DNA of 64,000 nt from Rhizobium lusitanum (GCF_014189535.1 NZ_CP050308.1:620001-684000); one strand, 5' to 3'. Counted from the stretch's first letter, positions 9,501-18,526 are shown. Made by a program: numbers and translations. Notes: generated by a model from the sequence alone, not told the origin.

Positions 9501-10027
9501 AAACTCCGCGCCCGAAAATCTTTGGCATCGCCGGCTGGAAGAACTCCGGCAAGACCGGCCTTGCGGTGCGTCTGGTCACGGAATTCACCCGTCGCGGCTA
9601 CAAGATCTCAACCATCAAGCACGCCCATCATGATTTCGACATCGACAAGGTCGGCGCCGATAGTTTTCGCCATCGCGAGGCCGGAGCGCATGAAGTCACC
9701 ATCGTCTCCGGCACGCGCTACGCCATCATGCACGAATTGCGCGGTGCTCCTGAGCCAAGTTTCGAAGAAATCCTCGCCCGGATCGCCCCTTGCGACCTCG
9801 TGCTGATCGAGGGCTACAAACGCGAGCCGATCCCGAAGATCGAAGCACGCCGGCTCGAGGCCGCGAAGAACGAGCCGCTGGCACCGCAAGACCCTCATAT
9901 CGTCGCCATCGCCGCCGATCATCCGGTGGAGGATGCCGGCGCGCTGACCGTCTTCGATCTGAACGACACCATGACCATTGCCGATTTCATCGCAGCTACG
10001 GTCGAGCTTGGCACACCCGCCAAATAA
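9497..10027 (+). CDS. mobB: Molybdopterin-guanine dinucleotide biosynthesis protein B
   Basis: A 176-residue P-loop GTPase. The Walker A sequence GWKNSGKTGLAVRL lies near residues 12-25, followed by the conserved STIKHAHHDFDID and DSFRHREAGA stretches of MobB and by LVLIEGYKREPIPKIE. MobB assists MobA in cofactor dinucleotide formation, though it is not strictly essential in other bacteria. The start codon overlaps the mobA stop by four bases. A terminator-like hairpin follows at 10029. Confidence 0.95.
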   Translation: MKTPRPKIFGIAGWKNSGKTGLAVRLVTEFTRRGYKISTIKHAHHDFDIDKVGADSFRHREAGAHEVTIVSGTRYAIMHELRGAPEPSFEEILARIAPCDLVLIEGYKREPIPKIEARRLEAAKNEPLAPQDPHIVAIAADHPVEDAGALTVFDLNDTMTIADFIAATVELGTPAK

Positions 10028-10028
10028 C

Positions 10029-10056
10029 AAAGGCCGCCGGTTTCCCGACGGCCTTT
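10029..10056. terminator. Hairpin terminator after mobB
   Basis: AAAGGCCG and CGGCCTTT form an eight-base stem with flanking A and T runs on opposite sides. It sits between convergent mobB and the OmpA-domain gene and could work in both directions. Confidence 0.7.
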
Positions 10057-10078
10057 GCATGCATAAGATTGGGTGGCT

Positions 10079-12550
10079 TTACCGGTTGGAAGCGACCGGA
10101 CGCACCAGCGCCGTGATGCGGCGGATGGTGACGCGGCGGTTTTCCTGCTCCGGTCCCTGCGTGTTCACCTTCAGATATTGCTCACCATAGCCCTGGGTCA
10201 CCAGGTTTTCCGGCGGAACGCCGTAGACATCGCTCAGCACCTTGGCGACCGATTCTGCCCGTTGGTCGGAAAGGATCAGGTTGCTCTCCGGAGATCCGAC
10301 GGCATCCGTATGACCTTCGATCATGAAGGTCTCCGTCGGGTCCTTCTTGACGATCTGACCAATGGCGTCGGCGACACCGCGCAGCGTGCTCGCCTGCGAC
10401 ATCGGGATTTCCGCGCTGCCAGTTGCGAAGGTGATCGTATCGAGATCGATGCGGCGCACCTTGTCACGGATACGGGCGGAATAGCGCACTTCATTGACCG
10501 AATAGATGCGCTCAACAGGCTCGACCGGCGGCTCGCGCAGGAAGTCGTAATAGTCCGAGTCACGCTCACTTCCGGTGTCGATGATGTACTGGCTCAGCGG
10601 GATGAGCAGACGCATCGGCGGCAGGCTGTCGCCCGGATCGCGGAAATAGTCGTCGTGATCCGGCTGCTGTTCGAGCTCCGGTGAATAGAACAGCACATAT
10701 TCGCGGCCGTCCGCATCGACGCGCGACCGCTGGATGATATCGCCATACCGGTTGCGCACGGTGATGATTCGATCGCCGTCCGGCTGATCGATCGTCTCGC
10801 GATAACGATCCCGCGGAAGCTGTTCGTAGGTCGGGCGCTCACCGCCGCGGACAAAGCGCTCGGTATCGTCATGGCGAACGACGTAGTTGTTGTCGACATT
10901 CACGATGGTGCGATTGTCCTGATTGACGATAGTCTGGACCGTCGTTCCGCCCGGAGCCGTAAAATTCGGCCGGCCATCCATCCGGCGGCCCTGCTCGCTG
11001 GTCACGGCTTCCATCTTCACAGGCGGCTGTTGCTGGCCACCCGTTGCGCGCTGTGCCTCGGCATCGGAGGTCGGCGGCTTCGTGTAGGCGGCCGGCGGCG
11101 GTGTCTGGGCATTTTGCCCTTGCACGGCCTGGCCCTGGCCTACCGGAGCTTGGCCTGCTTGGCCCTGCTGCCCTGCTTGACCGCGACCCTGACCCTGACC
11201 GCCGGGGTTCTGGCCACCCTGGCGGTGTCCACGACGGGCCGCATCCTTGTCGCTATCCAGCACGGCAGCGCCGTTCTGCACCGGCAGGATGACGGGGCCT
11301 TTGCTCTCGGCGGGATTTTCCGCGATCTTCTTGCGACGCTCCAGTTCTTGCGGCGACACCGGTGCGCTGGCGGGAACCGCCGTTTCGGCACCCGGCTGGG
11401 CTGCGCCGTTGGGCTGCGCCGTACCGTTGGCAGGCGCAGGCGTGGCTGTGCCCTGTGCGGGAGCACCGGTTTCATTGGTGGGCTGCGGTTGCTTGCCGGT
11501 TTGCGGAGCCGCCTGATTTGGCTGTTGGCCCTGCTGACCTTGCGGCTCGCCCTTCGGTGCGGGCTGCTGCTCACCCTGCTGCGGCTTGCCGTGCGTCTTG
11601 TCACCGCCGGGCTTCTGTCCCTGCTGGCTACCGGGCGCCACCTGTGTTTCAGGCTGGGGCTTTTGGCCCTGAGGCTGTTGCGTGGCCGGTGCCGGCTGTT
11701 GTTCGGCCGGCTGCTGCCCCGGTGCCTTCTGCTGTGGCGCTGTCTCAGCAGGCTGGGCCTGCGGCTTCTGATGTGGCTTCTGCGCGGGCTGAGTTTCAGT
11801 CTCCGGCTGAGCCTGCTGGGCCTGAGGCTGTTGTGCGGCCGGTGCCGGCTGCTTGGCCGGTGCTGTCTGCTGTTGTGCCGGCTCGGCTGGCTGGCCTTGC
11901 GGCTTCCGGTGCTGCTTTTGCTCGGGCTGGCCTTGCTGCTGCGTCTCAGGTGCGGCCTTCGGCTGTGGCTTTGTTTCCGGCTCAGCTGCGGGCTGCTGCT
12001 CGGCAGGTTGCTTATGCGGCTTCTGCACCGGCTGGCTCGGTTCTTGCGCCTGTGGTTCTACTGCCTTCGGCTGCGGCTTGGCCTCAGGCTGAGCCTGCGG
12101 CTTCTGTGCAGGCGGCTTCTCTGCGGGCTGCTCATGTTGCTGTTTCGGAGCCGCCTGCGGCTCGGCGGCCTTCGGCTGCGGCGCTTCCTGCTGATGCTTC
12201 TGCGGTTGCGGTGCCGCTTCGGGTGCGGCCTCCTTTGGCTTGTGCTGCGGCTCGGCTTCCCGCTGCTGGGCAGGCGCGGCCTCGTGCTTCTGGCCCTGCG
12301 GTGCGCCTTGCTCGGCTTCACCCGGCTTCTTGTGCTTACGCAGCTCTTCCTCGGACTGACCGCCCTGAGGCTGTTCCTGGGCAACTTCGAAACTTGCACC
12401 AGCATTGGTGGCAGCCGAGCCGGCTACATCATTGCTCAATGGCATGATGGCCTGCCCTCTCAACGCGGCAGCCGCCGCCGGCTCAAACGCTAGCGACAGC
12501 GAAAGCAGCGGAAATGCAGCGCTGGCAAATAGTCTGGATCGCTTTCCCAT
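10079..12550 (-). CDS. OmpA-family protein with long Q/P/A/K-rich low-complexity region
   Basis: An 823-residue exported protein. A signal peptide (about residues 1-28) precedes a low-complexity region from about 55 to 440 dominated by Gln, Pro, Ala, Lys and Glu. A conserved middle part reading DNRTIVNVDNNYVVRH and RNRYGDIIQRSRVDADGRE follows, and an OmpA peptidoglycan-binding domain occupies about 705-810 (FATGSAEIP, IEGHTDAVGS, LSDQRAESVAKVL). It probably anchors the envelope to peptidoglycan, with the low-complexity part spanning the periplasm or exposed outside. GAGGAG lies upstream of the ATG. Length of the low-complexity region is likely to vary between strains. It ends against the mobB terminator. 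Confidence 0.9.
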   Translation of the reverse strand: MGKRSRLFASAAFPLLSLSLAFEPAAAAALRGQAIMPLSNDVAGSAATNAGASFEVAQEQPQGGQSEEELRKHKKPGEAEQGAPQGQKHEAAPAQQREAEPQHKPKEAAPEAAPQPQKHQQEAPQPKAAEPQAAPKQQHEQPAEKPPAQKPQAQPEAKPQPKAVEPQAQEPSQPVQKPHKQPAEQQPAAEPETKPQPKAAPETQQQGQPEQKQHRKPQGQPAEPAQQQTAPAKQPAPAAQQPQAQQAQPETETQPAQKPHQKPQAQPAETAPQQKAPGQQPAEQQPAPATQQPQGQKPQPETQVAPGSQQGQKPGGDKTHGKPQQGEQQPAPKGEPQGQQGQQPNQAAPQTGKQPQPTNETGAPAQGTATPAPANGTAQPNGAAQPGAETAVPASAPVSPQELERRKKIAENPAESKGPVILPVQNGAAVLDSDKDAARRGHRQGGQNPGGQGQGRGQAGQQGQAGQAPVGQGQAVQGQNAQTPPPAAYTKPPTSDAEAQRATGGQQQPPVKMEAVTSEQGRRMDGRPNFTAPGGTTVQTIVNQDNRTIVNVDNNYVVRHDDTERFVRGGERPTYEQLPRDRYRETIDQPDGDRIITVRNRYGDIIQRSRVDADGREYVLFYSPELEQQPDHDDYFRDPGDSLPPMRLLIPLSQYIIDTGSERDSDYYDFLREPPVEPVERIYSVNEVRYSARIRDKVRRIDLDTITFATGSAEIPMSQASTLRGVADAIGQIVKKDPTETFMIEGHTDAVGSPESNLILSDQRAESVAKVLSDVYGVPPENLVTQGYGEQYLKVNTQGPEQENRRVTIRRITALVRPVASNR

Positions 12551-12925
12551 AGATGGGTCTCCTCTTATCTTTTCTTCATTGTCCGCCGAACTGCGGATCC
12601 AAGCCCACAGAGGCGATGCCTCACGATCCCGGCCGATTTTCGTTGCTCATAGGGCTTAATCGCGGCAGGTGGTCATATTGTTCCCGCACTATTAGGAGGC
12701 CTGAATTAACCCTGGCTGAATGCGCCGGACGGCTTTCATTCAGTTTGTGACGTCATGCGAAGCACTTTGAAGACCGTGTGCAGTGCGGAAGCACTTCGTA
12801 ATTCCAGTTGCAATTTGTGAAAAAAAAGTACGATTATCCTGCCAAGGCAGGCCCCTCGCCCGCTCCATTCCGGCCGGTTGCCAGTGAAGAAAAAGAGCTG
12901 CCGGTCACCAACAGAGAGGATCAAA
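12551..12925. other. Intergenic region with divergent promoters
   Basis: About 375 bp between the OmpA-domain gene and the ABC binding-protein gene. An AT-rich stretch near 12810-12840 could carry the transporter promoter, and TGACGTCA near 12747 is a short palindrome of unknown meaning. No coding region is convincing here. Confidence 0.45.
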
Positions 12926-13709
12926 ATGCGCATCTCCACTCGTCTTTTCGCCGCAACATCGCTTGCAGCGATGTCGCTTTTCGCCGGTGCCGCGCTCGCG
13001 GACGGCGATTCTGATCGTCATCGGCACGGACGCAACCTACCCACCCTACGAATCGCTCGATGCCTCGGGCAAGATCGTCGGCTTCGACATCGATATAGCC
13101 AATGCGCTTTGCGATCAGATGAAGGTCAAGTGCACCTTCGTAAACCAGGATTTCGATGGCATCATCCCGGCGCTCCAGGCCAAGAAATTCGACGCCATCG
13201 TCTCGTCCATGTCGATCACGCCAGAGCGTGAAAAGGCCATCGACTTCACCAACAAGTACTACAACACGCCGCCAGCAATTGCCGTGCCGAAGGATTCGAC
13301 CATTGCCGACACGAGCGATGCGGCCCTGAAGGGCAAGAGCATCGGCGCGCAATCCTCGACCACGCACGCCAACTACGCCACGGCGCACCTGAAGGATGCC
13401 GAACTCAAGCTCTATCCGTCGCCGGACGAATACAAGCTCGACCTCTCGAACGGCCGTATCGATGCCGTCATCGACGATGTCGTCGTCCTCTCGGAATGGG
13501 TCAAGTCGGACGCCGGCAGCTGCTGCAAGCTTCTCGGCACGCTGAAGATCGATCCGGAGATCAACGGCATCGGCGCCGGCATCGGCCTTCGCAAGGGTGA
13601 CACCGCGCTCAAGGACAAGTTCAACGCGGCCATTACCGCGATCCGCGCTGACGGCACCTACAAGAAGATCCAGGACAAGTATTTCGATTTCGACGTCTAC
13701 GGCAACTGA
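12926..13709 (+). pseudogene. Polar amino-acid ABC transporter substrate-binding protein, frameshifted
   Basis: Codes in two frames for a periplasmic binding protein of the lysine/arginine/ornithine type. The first frame starts at ATG 12926 after GAGAGGA and gives a signal peptide (MRISTRLFAATSLAAMSLFA, cleavage after ALA). At 13007-13013 the sequence GATTCTG breaks the frame. Removing one T gives D-G-D-L-I-V-I-G-T-D, joining directly to the mature protein TYPPYESLDASGKIVGFDID and on to the normal C terminus. The repaired product would be 260 residues, the usual family length. As written, no secreted full-length protein can be made. This is either a sequencing error or a very recent mutation, since the rest of the gene is intact. 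Confidence 0.85.
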
Positions 13710-13737
13710 TCGCCCGTCGATTTCTTGGGAAAAGACG

Positions 13738-13767
13738 ACGGCGGAAGCTTGCTCTTCCGCCGTTTTT
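13738..13767 (+). terminator. Hairpin with T run between binding protein and permease
   Basis: Ten-base arms ACGGCGGAAG and CTTCCGCCGT with a 6-base loop and TTTTT follow the binding-protein gene. In transporter operons such partial terminators set a higher level of binding protein than of permeases. Confidence 0.8.
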
Positions 13768-13827
13768 ATTTGACAACTCCTACATAAATAAGAGAAACGC
13801 GGCAAAAGCCGTGAGGGGAAGTTGAGT

Positions 13828-14631
13828 ATGGGCGGATTGTTTTCCGCGCTGGGTTCTCTATGGGCTTGGCTGAGTAATATTTTCGATCCGCTGTGCGGCC
13901 CGGTCGGACTATTCACCCTGTTCGGCCAGAACACCGTGATCGCTTGCGGCGATACCGGTTGGGGCGACGAGATCGCTGGTGGCCTCAGGGTCACGATAAC
14001 GGTGGCCGTCCTGACATTGCCTCTCGGCCTGATCGCCGGCTTCCTGGTCGCGCTGGCGCAGCAATCCGAGGAACGGTCGCTGCGGCTCGCCGCCGGTGTG
14101 TTCACCACCATCTTCCGCGGCCTGCCGGAGCTTCTGACCCTCTTCATCATCTACTACGGCATGCAGATCCTGCTGCAAACAGCCCTCGCATATGTCGGCT
14201 ACGACGGACCGGTCGAGATCAATGCCTTCGTTGCCGGTATGATCGCACTTTCGATCGTCTTTTCGGCCTATTGCTCGGAAGTGCTGCTGTCGGCCTTCAG
14301 GGCTATCCCCAAGGGGCAGTATGAGGCGGGCGACGCCCTTGGCTTTCATCGCGTCCGCACGATGCGTCTGATCATCCTGCCGCAACTGATCCGCATTTCT
14401 CTTCCCAATCTCGGAAACCTCTGGATGAACCTCTTGAAGGACACGTCCTATGTTTCCATTATCGGGCTCGCCGATATCGTCCGCCAGACAGGCCTTGCCG
14501 TGCGCTCGACGAAGGAGCCTTTCTTCTTCTATGCGATTGCCTGCTCCCTCTATCTCGTCCTCGCCATCATCTCCTCGGCCGGATTGTCCTATCTTGACCG
14601 CTGGGCCAAGCGTGCGGAGTTTCGCCGATGA
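13828..14631 (+). CDS. Amino-acid ABC transporter permease (HisQ-type)
   Basis: A 267-residue inner-membrane permease of the histidine/glutamate/glutamine family. It has an N-terminal helix, then a core of five helices with the RGLPELLTLFIIYYG signature and the cytoplasmic EAA loop (YEAGDALGFHRVRTMRLIILP), which contacts the ATPase. ATG 13828 is chosen because GAGGGGA is eight bases upstream; a TTG at 13822 is too close to it. The gene follows the frameshifted binding protein and overlaps the second permease by four bases. The ATPase gene is not adjacent. Confidence 0.92.
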   Translation: MGGLFSALGSLWAWLSNIFDPLCGPVGLFTLFGQNTVIACGDTGWGDEIAGGLRVTITVAVLTLPLGLIAGFLVALAQQSEERSLRLAAGVFTTIFRGLPELLTLFIIYYGMQILLQTALAYVGYDGPVEINAFVAGMIALSIVFSAYCSEVLLSAFRAIPKGQYEAGDALGFHRVRTMRLIILPQLIRISLPNLGNLWMNLLKDTSYVSIIGLADIVRQTGLAVRSTKEPFFFYAIACSLYLVLAIISSAGLSYLDRWAKRAEFRR

Positions 14632-15458
14632 GCTATGCTGAAGCCCTGATCCCGGCACAGCCGGCACCACCGGAGACGATGAAGCGCGTCTCCAAATCCC
14701 GTATTGTCGGCTACTTTTTCCTGTTCATCTGGGCGCTGCTCGGCATCGCGTTGATCACGATGATGATCACCAACTGGGATAACGCAAAGTTCTTCAAGTT
14801 CGGCCCGCGTTTCCTGCATGGTCTGTGGATCACGGTGACACTGGTTGGATATTCCTTCATTCTCGGCGCGATACTCTCGATTCCGCTCGCACTTGCCAGA
14901 ATGTCGAAGAACAAGATCCTGAACAGCCTGACCTATGGCTATGTCTATCTCTTCCGCGGAACGCCGTTGCTGGCGCAGATTTTCATCGTCTACTACGGTT
15001 TTCCGCAGGCGCGCGGCTTCCTCGACTATATTGGTCTCTGGTGGTTCTTCCGCGATCCCTTCAACTGCGGTCTGTTTGCCATCACACTGAACACGGCGGC
15101 CTATCAGGCGGAAATCGTGCGCGGCGCCATTCAGAGCGTCCATCGCGGCCAGAGCGAGGCCGCCGCATCGCTCGGCCTCCACAAGCTTGTGACCTTTTAC
15201 AAGGTCATCATGCCGCAAGCCTTGATCGTGGCGCTGCGTCCTTATGGCAACGAGATCATCCTGCTGATCAAGAGTTCGGCGACCGTCTCGATCATTACCG
15301 TCTATGACCTGATGGGCGAGACGCGCTATGCCTTCTCGCAGACCTACGATTATCAGGCCTATCTCTGGGCGGCGATTTTCTATCTTTCGATCGTCGAAGT
15401 CATGCGCAACGGCTGGGCCCGAATGGAAACCTATCTGACGCGCCACTTGAAGCGATGA
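14628..15458 (+). CDS. Amino-acid ABC transporter permease (HisM-type)
   Basis: A 276-residue partner permease. A hydrophilic N-terminal tail of about 25 residues leads into membrane helices. The RGTPLLAQIFIVYYGFPQ signature and an EAA loop (SEAAASLGLHKLVTFYKVIMP) identify the same family as the gene before it. The two would form a heterodimeric channel for a basic or other polar amino acid. Its ATG overlaps the upstream stop codon (ATGA), showing translational coupling. No ATP-binding subunit follows; the next gene is usg, 200 bp away. Confidence 0.92.
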   Translation: MSYAEALIPAQPAPPETMKRVSKSRIVGYFFLFIWALLGIALITMMITNWDNAKFFKFGPRFLHGLWITVTLVGYSFILGAILSIPLALARMSKNKILNSLTYGYVYLFRGTPLLAQIFIVYYGFPQARGFLDYIGLWWFFRDPFNCGLFAITLNTAAYQAEIVRGAIQSVHRGQSEAAASLGLHKLVTFYKVIMPQALIVALRPYGNEIILLIKSSATVSIITVYDLMGETRYAFSQTYDYQAYLWAAIFYLSIVEVMRNGWARMETYLTRHLKR

Positions 15459-15658
15459 TCCCGTAGAGCGGACGGCGTCTGGTTGCGCCGCCTGCTTCCT
15501 TGGCAGCACTCGCCGTACAAGGCTGCTATCATATTGTTTTTTTGTGAAGAAAATTCTTTTTTACAACACTTTTATAACACTCAGGCCTATCATGAGGCGT
15601 TTCCATTTCTCCGTACCCGCGAGTCTCGCAAGACAATGGGAACAGAAAGAGAGACCTC

Positions 15659-15925
15659 ATGCATGACGAAATGCAAAAGCAGTTGCAAGGCTACGGGTTG
15701 ACCACGGCGCAGATCCTCTATCGCCTGCCCGATCACCCTCAATTTCTGCAGACCTATATCTGGCAGGACTATGATCTCGCCCCGAACTTTCCCGAGATGC
15801 ACGGCTTCCTGAAGTTCTGGCAGGAGAAACTGGACGGACCGCTGCATTCGGTGCGCTATGTCCACCGCAAGCTGATCTCGGCGACGGAGTGGCGGGCGCT
15901 GAAGGGAGAGTTCATCCTGCACTAG
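15659..15925 (+). CDS. usg: Usg-family protein
   Basis: An 88-residue protein matching the small Usg family of alphaproteobacteria, recognised by LTTAQILYRLPDHPQFLQTYIWQ-like sequence and the following DLAPNFPEMHGFLKFWQ and VRYVHRKLISATEW. Usg was first noted upstream of trpF in Caulobacter, and its biochemical role is unknown; here no tryptophan genes are nearby. The ATG lies just after an AGAGAGA ribosome-binding site. An AT-rich 200-bp upstream region probably holds its promoter. Confidence 0.85.
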   Translation: MHDEMQKQLQGYGLTTAQILYRLPDHPQFLQTYIWQDYDLAPNFPEMHGFLKFWQEKLDGPLHSVRYVHRKLISATEWRALKGEFILH

Positions 15926-15934
15926 CGCGGGCTG

Positions 15935-15974
15935 CCAAACCATTTGCAAAAGCCCCAAACTATTTGCAAAAGCC
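15935..15974. repeat. Tandem 20-bp direct repeat (two units)
   Basis: Two adjacent 20-base copies (15935-15954 and 15955-15974) of a unit beginning CCAAAC and ending TTTGCAAAAGCC differ at one base. They lie just after the usg stop codon and before the methyltransferase ribosome-binding region. They probably arose by slippage; no function is evident. Confidence 0.8.
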
Positions 15975-16022
15975 AAGGAAGCGCCTTAATGCCTGCCTGA
16001 CAAACGGAAAGGCTGGTGTCCC

Positions 16023-16847
16023 ATGGCTAAGAAGAAGATCGACGAAGACGCGCTGGCGGAAGCCTATAATCGCGCGCTCGCGCTGGAAAAGGCCGGCGAC
16101 ATCGATGCTGCCGTCAGGGCCTACCAGCAAGTGCTGGCGATCGATCCTGACGACCATGGCGGCGCGGCAGTGCGCATCGCCTCGATGGGCCACGGCGAAA
16201 CGCCGGTGAAGGCGCCGGACGCCTATGTCGAAACCCTGTTCGATCAGCATGCCGAAGTCTTCGAAGATGTACTTGTCGAACAGCTCGGTTATCACGTTCC
16301 GGTTCTCGTCCGCCAGCGGCTGCAGGCGCTCAGCCTCGGCCCGTTCAAGCGCATGCTCGATCTCGGCTGCGGTACAGGCCTGACCGGCGGCACGCTGCGC
16401 GACATCGTCGAGGATATCACCGGCATCGACATTTCCGAAAACATGGTCGAAGTCGCTCATGAGAAAGACCTCTACGAGACGCTGTTCGTCGCCGAGGTCG
16501 AGGACTTCCTCGACGACAATGACGAGGAACCTTTCGACCTGATCACCGCCACCGACGTCCTGCCCTATCTCGGCGCACTGGAGCCGCTGTTCTTCGGCGC
16601 CGCTGAAAACATGACGCCAGGCGGCCTCTTCATCTTCTCCTCCGAGACCCTGTCGGAGAGTGCGCTTGCCGGCCGGCCCTATATGGTCGGCCCGCATCAG
16701 CGCTTCGCCCACGCCGAAAGCTACGTGCAGGAACGTCTCAAGGCGACCGGCTTCGAGCTGATCGAGATCACCGACATCAATGTCCGCATGCAAGACGGCC
16801 AGCCGACACCGGGCCATCTGATCATCGCGCGCCTCGTCGCGGAATGA
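16023..16847 (+). CDS. Class I SAM-dependent methyltransferase with N-terminal TPR-like segment
   Basis: A 274-residue cytosolic protein. Residues 8-45 form a tetratricopeptide-like helix pair (AYNRALALEKAGDIDAAVRA). A Rossmann methyltransferase follows, with motif I LDLGCGTGLTGG at about 112-123, the acidic ribose-binding GIDISENM, and the post-II region DLITATDVLPYLG. Similar TPR-methyltransferase proteins are common in rhizobia, but their substrates are not known. It stands between usg and a glutathione transferase on the same strand; the gaps are large enough for separate promoters. Confidence 0.85.
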   Translation: MAKKKIDEDALAEAYNRALALEKAGDIDAAVRAYQQVLAIDPDDHGGAAVRIASMGHGETPVKAPDAYVETLFDQHAEVFEDVLVEQLGYHVPVLVRQRLQALSLGPFKRMLDLGCGTGLTGGTLRDIVEDITGIDISENMVEVAHEKDLYETLFVAEVEDFLDDNDEEPFDLITATDVLPYLGALEPLFFGAAENMTPGGLFIFSSETLSESALAGRPYMVGPHQRFAHAESYVQERLKATGFELIEITDINVRMQDGQPTPGHLIIARLVAE

Positions 16848-16977
16848 GCTGATCCACCATGGGGGTTGGAATAGCGATCCAATCGGATAATTATTCCTTC
16901 GCTAGGACAAGTGAGCCATTACCTCGCCATTCGGCCGGGTAATAGTCGCAAGACCTCGATGCAGGAAAGGTTGCCGC

Positions 16978-17670
16978 ATGTCGCTCATCCTCTATCAGCA
17001 TCCCCTCGCCTCCTTTTGTCATAAGGTGCTGATCGCGCTCTATGAGAATGGAACGCCGTTCGAAAGCCGGATCATCGATCTCGGCAACGAGGAATCGCGT
17101 GCCTCATTGCTGCGGCTCTGGCCGATCGGCAAATTTCCCGTCCTGCGCGACGAGACGCTCGACAGCACGGTTCCCGAGACCAGTGTCATCATCGAATATC
17201 TCGACCAGCATTACCCCGGCCCGACGCGGCTATTGCCGCCCGATCCAACCGACGCGCTCTGTGTTCGCCTCTGGGACCGCTTCTTTGATCACTATGTTCA
17301 GGAACCAATGCAGAAGATCGTCGCCGACAAGCGGCGCCCGGAAGATGAACGCGATCCCCTGACCGTGGCCGAGGCACAGGCATTGCTGAACACCGCATAT
17401 GGCATGATCGAGCAGCAATTGGGCGAAAAGCTATGGATTGTCGGTGACGCCTTCACCATGGCGGATTGCGCCGCCGCTCCCGCACTATTCTACGCCGAGA
17501 CACTGGTGCCCTTTGGCAAACAACACGCCCGGCTGAAGCGCTATTATCAGCGCCTGCTCGAGCGTCCTTCCTTCGCGCGCGTGCTGGAAGAAGCCATGCC
17601 TTACTTCCAATACTATCCCTATCACGAAAAACTGCCCGCCCGGTTCCGTCCGAAACGCCCAAATGCTTGA
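16978..17670 (+). CDS. Glutathione S-transferase family protein
   Basis: A 230-residue cytosolic enzyme. The N-terminal thioredoxin-like domain (residues 1-80) has YQHPLASFCHKVLIALYE with Ser12 and Cys14 at the catalytic turn, KFPVLRDE with the cis-proline, and PETSVIIEYLD for glutathione binding. An all-helical C-terminal domain carries FTMADCAAAPALFY, the conserved N-capping box. It probably conjugates or reduces an electrophile using glutathione; the class and substrate cannot be assigned from sequence. It converges on ssuB, 38 bp apart. Confidence 0.92.
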   Translation: MSLILYQHPLASFCHKVLIALYENGTPFESRIIDLGNEESRASLLRLWPIGKFPVLRDETLDSTVPETSVIIEYLDQHYPGPTRLLPPDPTDALCVRLWDRFFDHYVQEPMQKIVADKRRPEDERDPLTVAEAQALLNTAYGMIEQQLGEKLWIVGDAFTMADCAAAPALFYAETLVPFGKQHARLKRYYQRLLERPSFARVLEEAMPYFQYYPYHEKLPARFRPKRPNA

Positions 17671-17708
17671 GCATTCGATCCGCCTGCGGCTCTATGTCGA
17701 AGGCCGAA

Positions 17709-18512
17709 TTAGCTTGGCCTGGCATCACCGAGGATGGCGGCCAGCAACTGGCCTTCGAGTTCGGCCAGCGCCGGATTGCCATGGCGGCGAGGATGCGGAT
17801 GGGGAACCGCGATATCGAGCACGATCCGTCCCTCATCCAGCACGACGACGCGATCGGCCAGATGCACGGCCTCACTGACGTCATGCGTCACGAGCACGGC
17901 GGTGAAGCCGAGCTCGCGCCAGACGCGGTTCAGCAGTTCCTGCATGCTGATGCGGGTGAGCGCGTCCAATGCACCAAGCGGCTCGTCCAGCGCCAGGACG
18001 CCAGGTTTGCTGACCAGTGCGCGGGCAAGCGCCACGCGCTGCCTCTGACCACCGGAAAGCCGCGACGGCCATTCTCTGGCTTTTTCCGCCAGCTGTACTT
18101 CGGAAAGAACCGCTGCAGTTTCGGCTCGTACCACCTGTTGCTGCAAGCCCTCGCCAAGCCCAACGGCGACATTGTCGGCAACGGAGAGCCAGGGCAGCAA
18201 TCGCGGTTCCTGAAAGACGATACGGGCATTCGGCGCTGCGCCATCCGCGTCAGCAGTCTCGAAACGCAGATGGCCCGCCGTCGGCTCATCTAGCCCCATC
18301 AGGATGCGCAGCAGCGTGCTCTTGCCGCAGCCGCTCTTGCCAATGATGGCGACGAACTGGCCGGCGGGAATATCGAGATCGATGCCGCGCAGCACGCGAT
18401 TATTGTCAAAGCTCTTTTCCAGCCCCTTGATGTGGATGGCGGCAGCGCCTGTCTGCAACGAGGCGTTCGCGGAGGAGCCCTGATGAGCGCGTTCCAATGC
18501 GATAGCGGTCAT
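17709..18512 (-). CDS. ssuB: Aliphatic sulfonate ABC transporter ATP-binding protein
   Basis: A 267-residue ABC ATPase for alkanesulfonate import. Walker A is GKSGCGKST, the Q-loop lies in [10 protein letters not shown], the signature is [15 protein letters not shown], Walker B is [12 protein letters not shown], and the switch His is in [15 protein letters not shown]. The FQEPRLLPW and [12 protein letters not shown] stretches place it in the nitrate/sulfonate/taurine group. ATG 18512 is preferred to the upstream TTG because GAGGAAG lies before it. It is the last gene of the ssuD-ssuC-ssuB transcript, 14 bp after ssuC. Confidence 0.93.
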   Translation of the reverse strand: MTAIALERAHQGSSANASLQTGAAAIHIKGLEKSFDNNRVLRGIDLDIPAGQFVAIIGKSGCGKSTLLRILMGLDEPTAGHLRFETADADGAAPNARIVFQEPRLLPWLSVADNVAVGLGEGLQQQVVRAETAAVLSEVQLAEKAREWPSRLSGGQRQRVALARALVSKPGVLALDEPLGALDALTRISMQELLNRVWRELGFTAVLVTHDVSEAVHLADRVVVLDEGRIVLDIAVPHPHPRRHGNPALAELEGQLLAAILGDARPS

Positions 18513-18526
18513 GGATGCTTCCTCAC

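Noticed and set aside
10871..12493. A 540-codon open frame opposite the OmpA-domain gene
   Set aside because: It is Leu/Arg/Gly-rich, the mirror of the Q/P/A/K-rich low-complexity region of the real gene, with no domain or good ribosome-binding site.
12878..13231. A separate small secreted protein encoded by the first frame of the binding-protein gene
   Set aside because: Only the signal peptide part is protein-like; after 13010 the frame is a shadow of the mature binding protein. A frameshifted gene explains it better.
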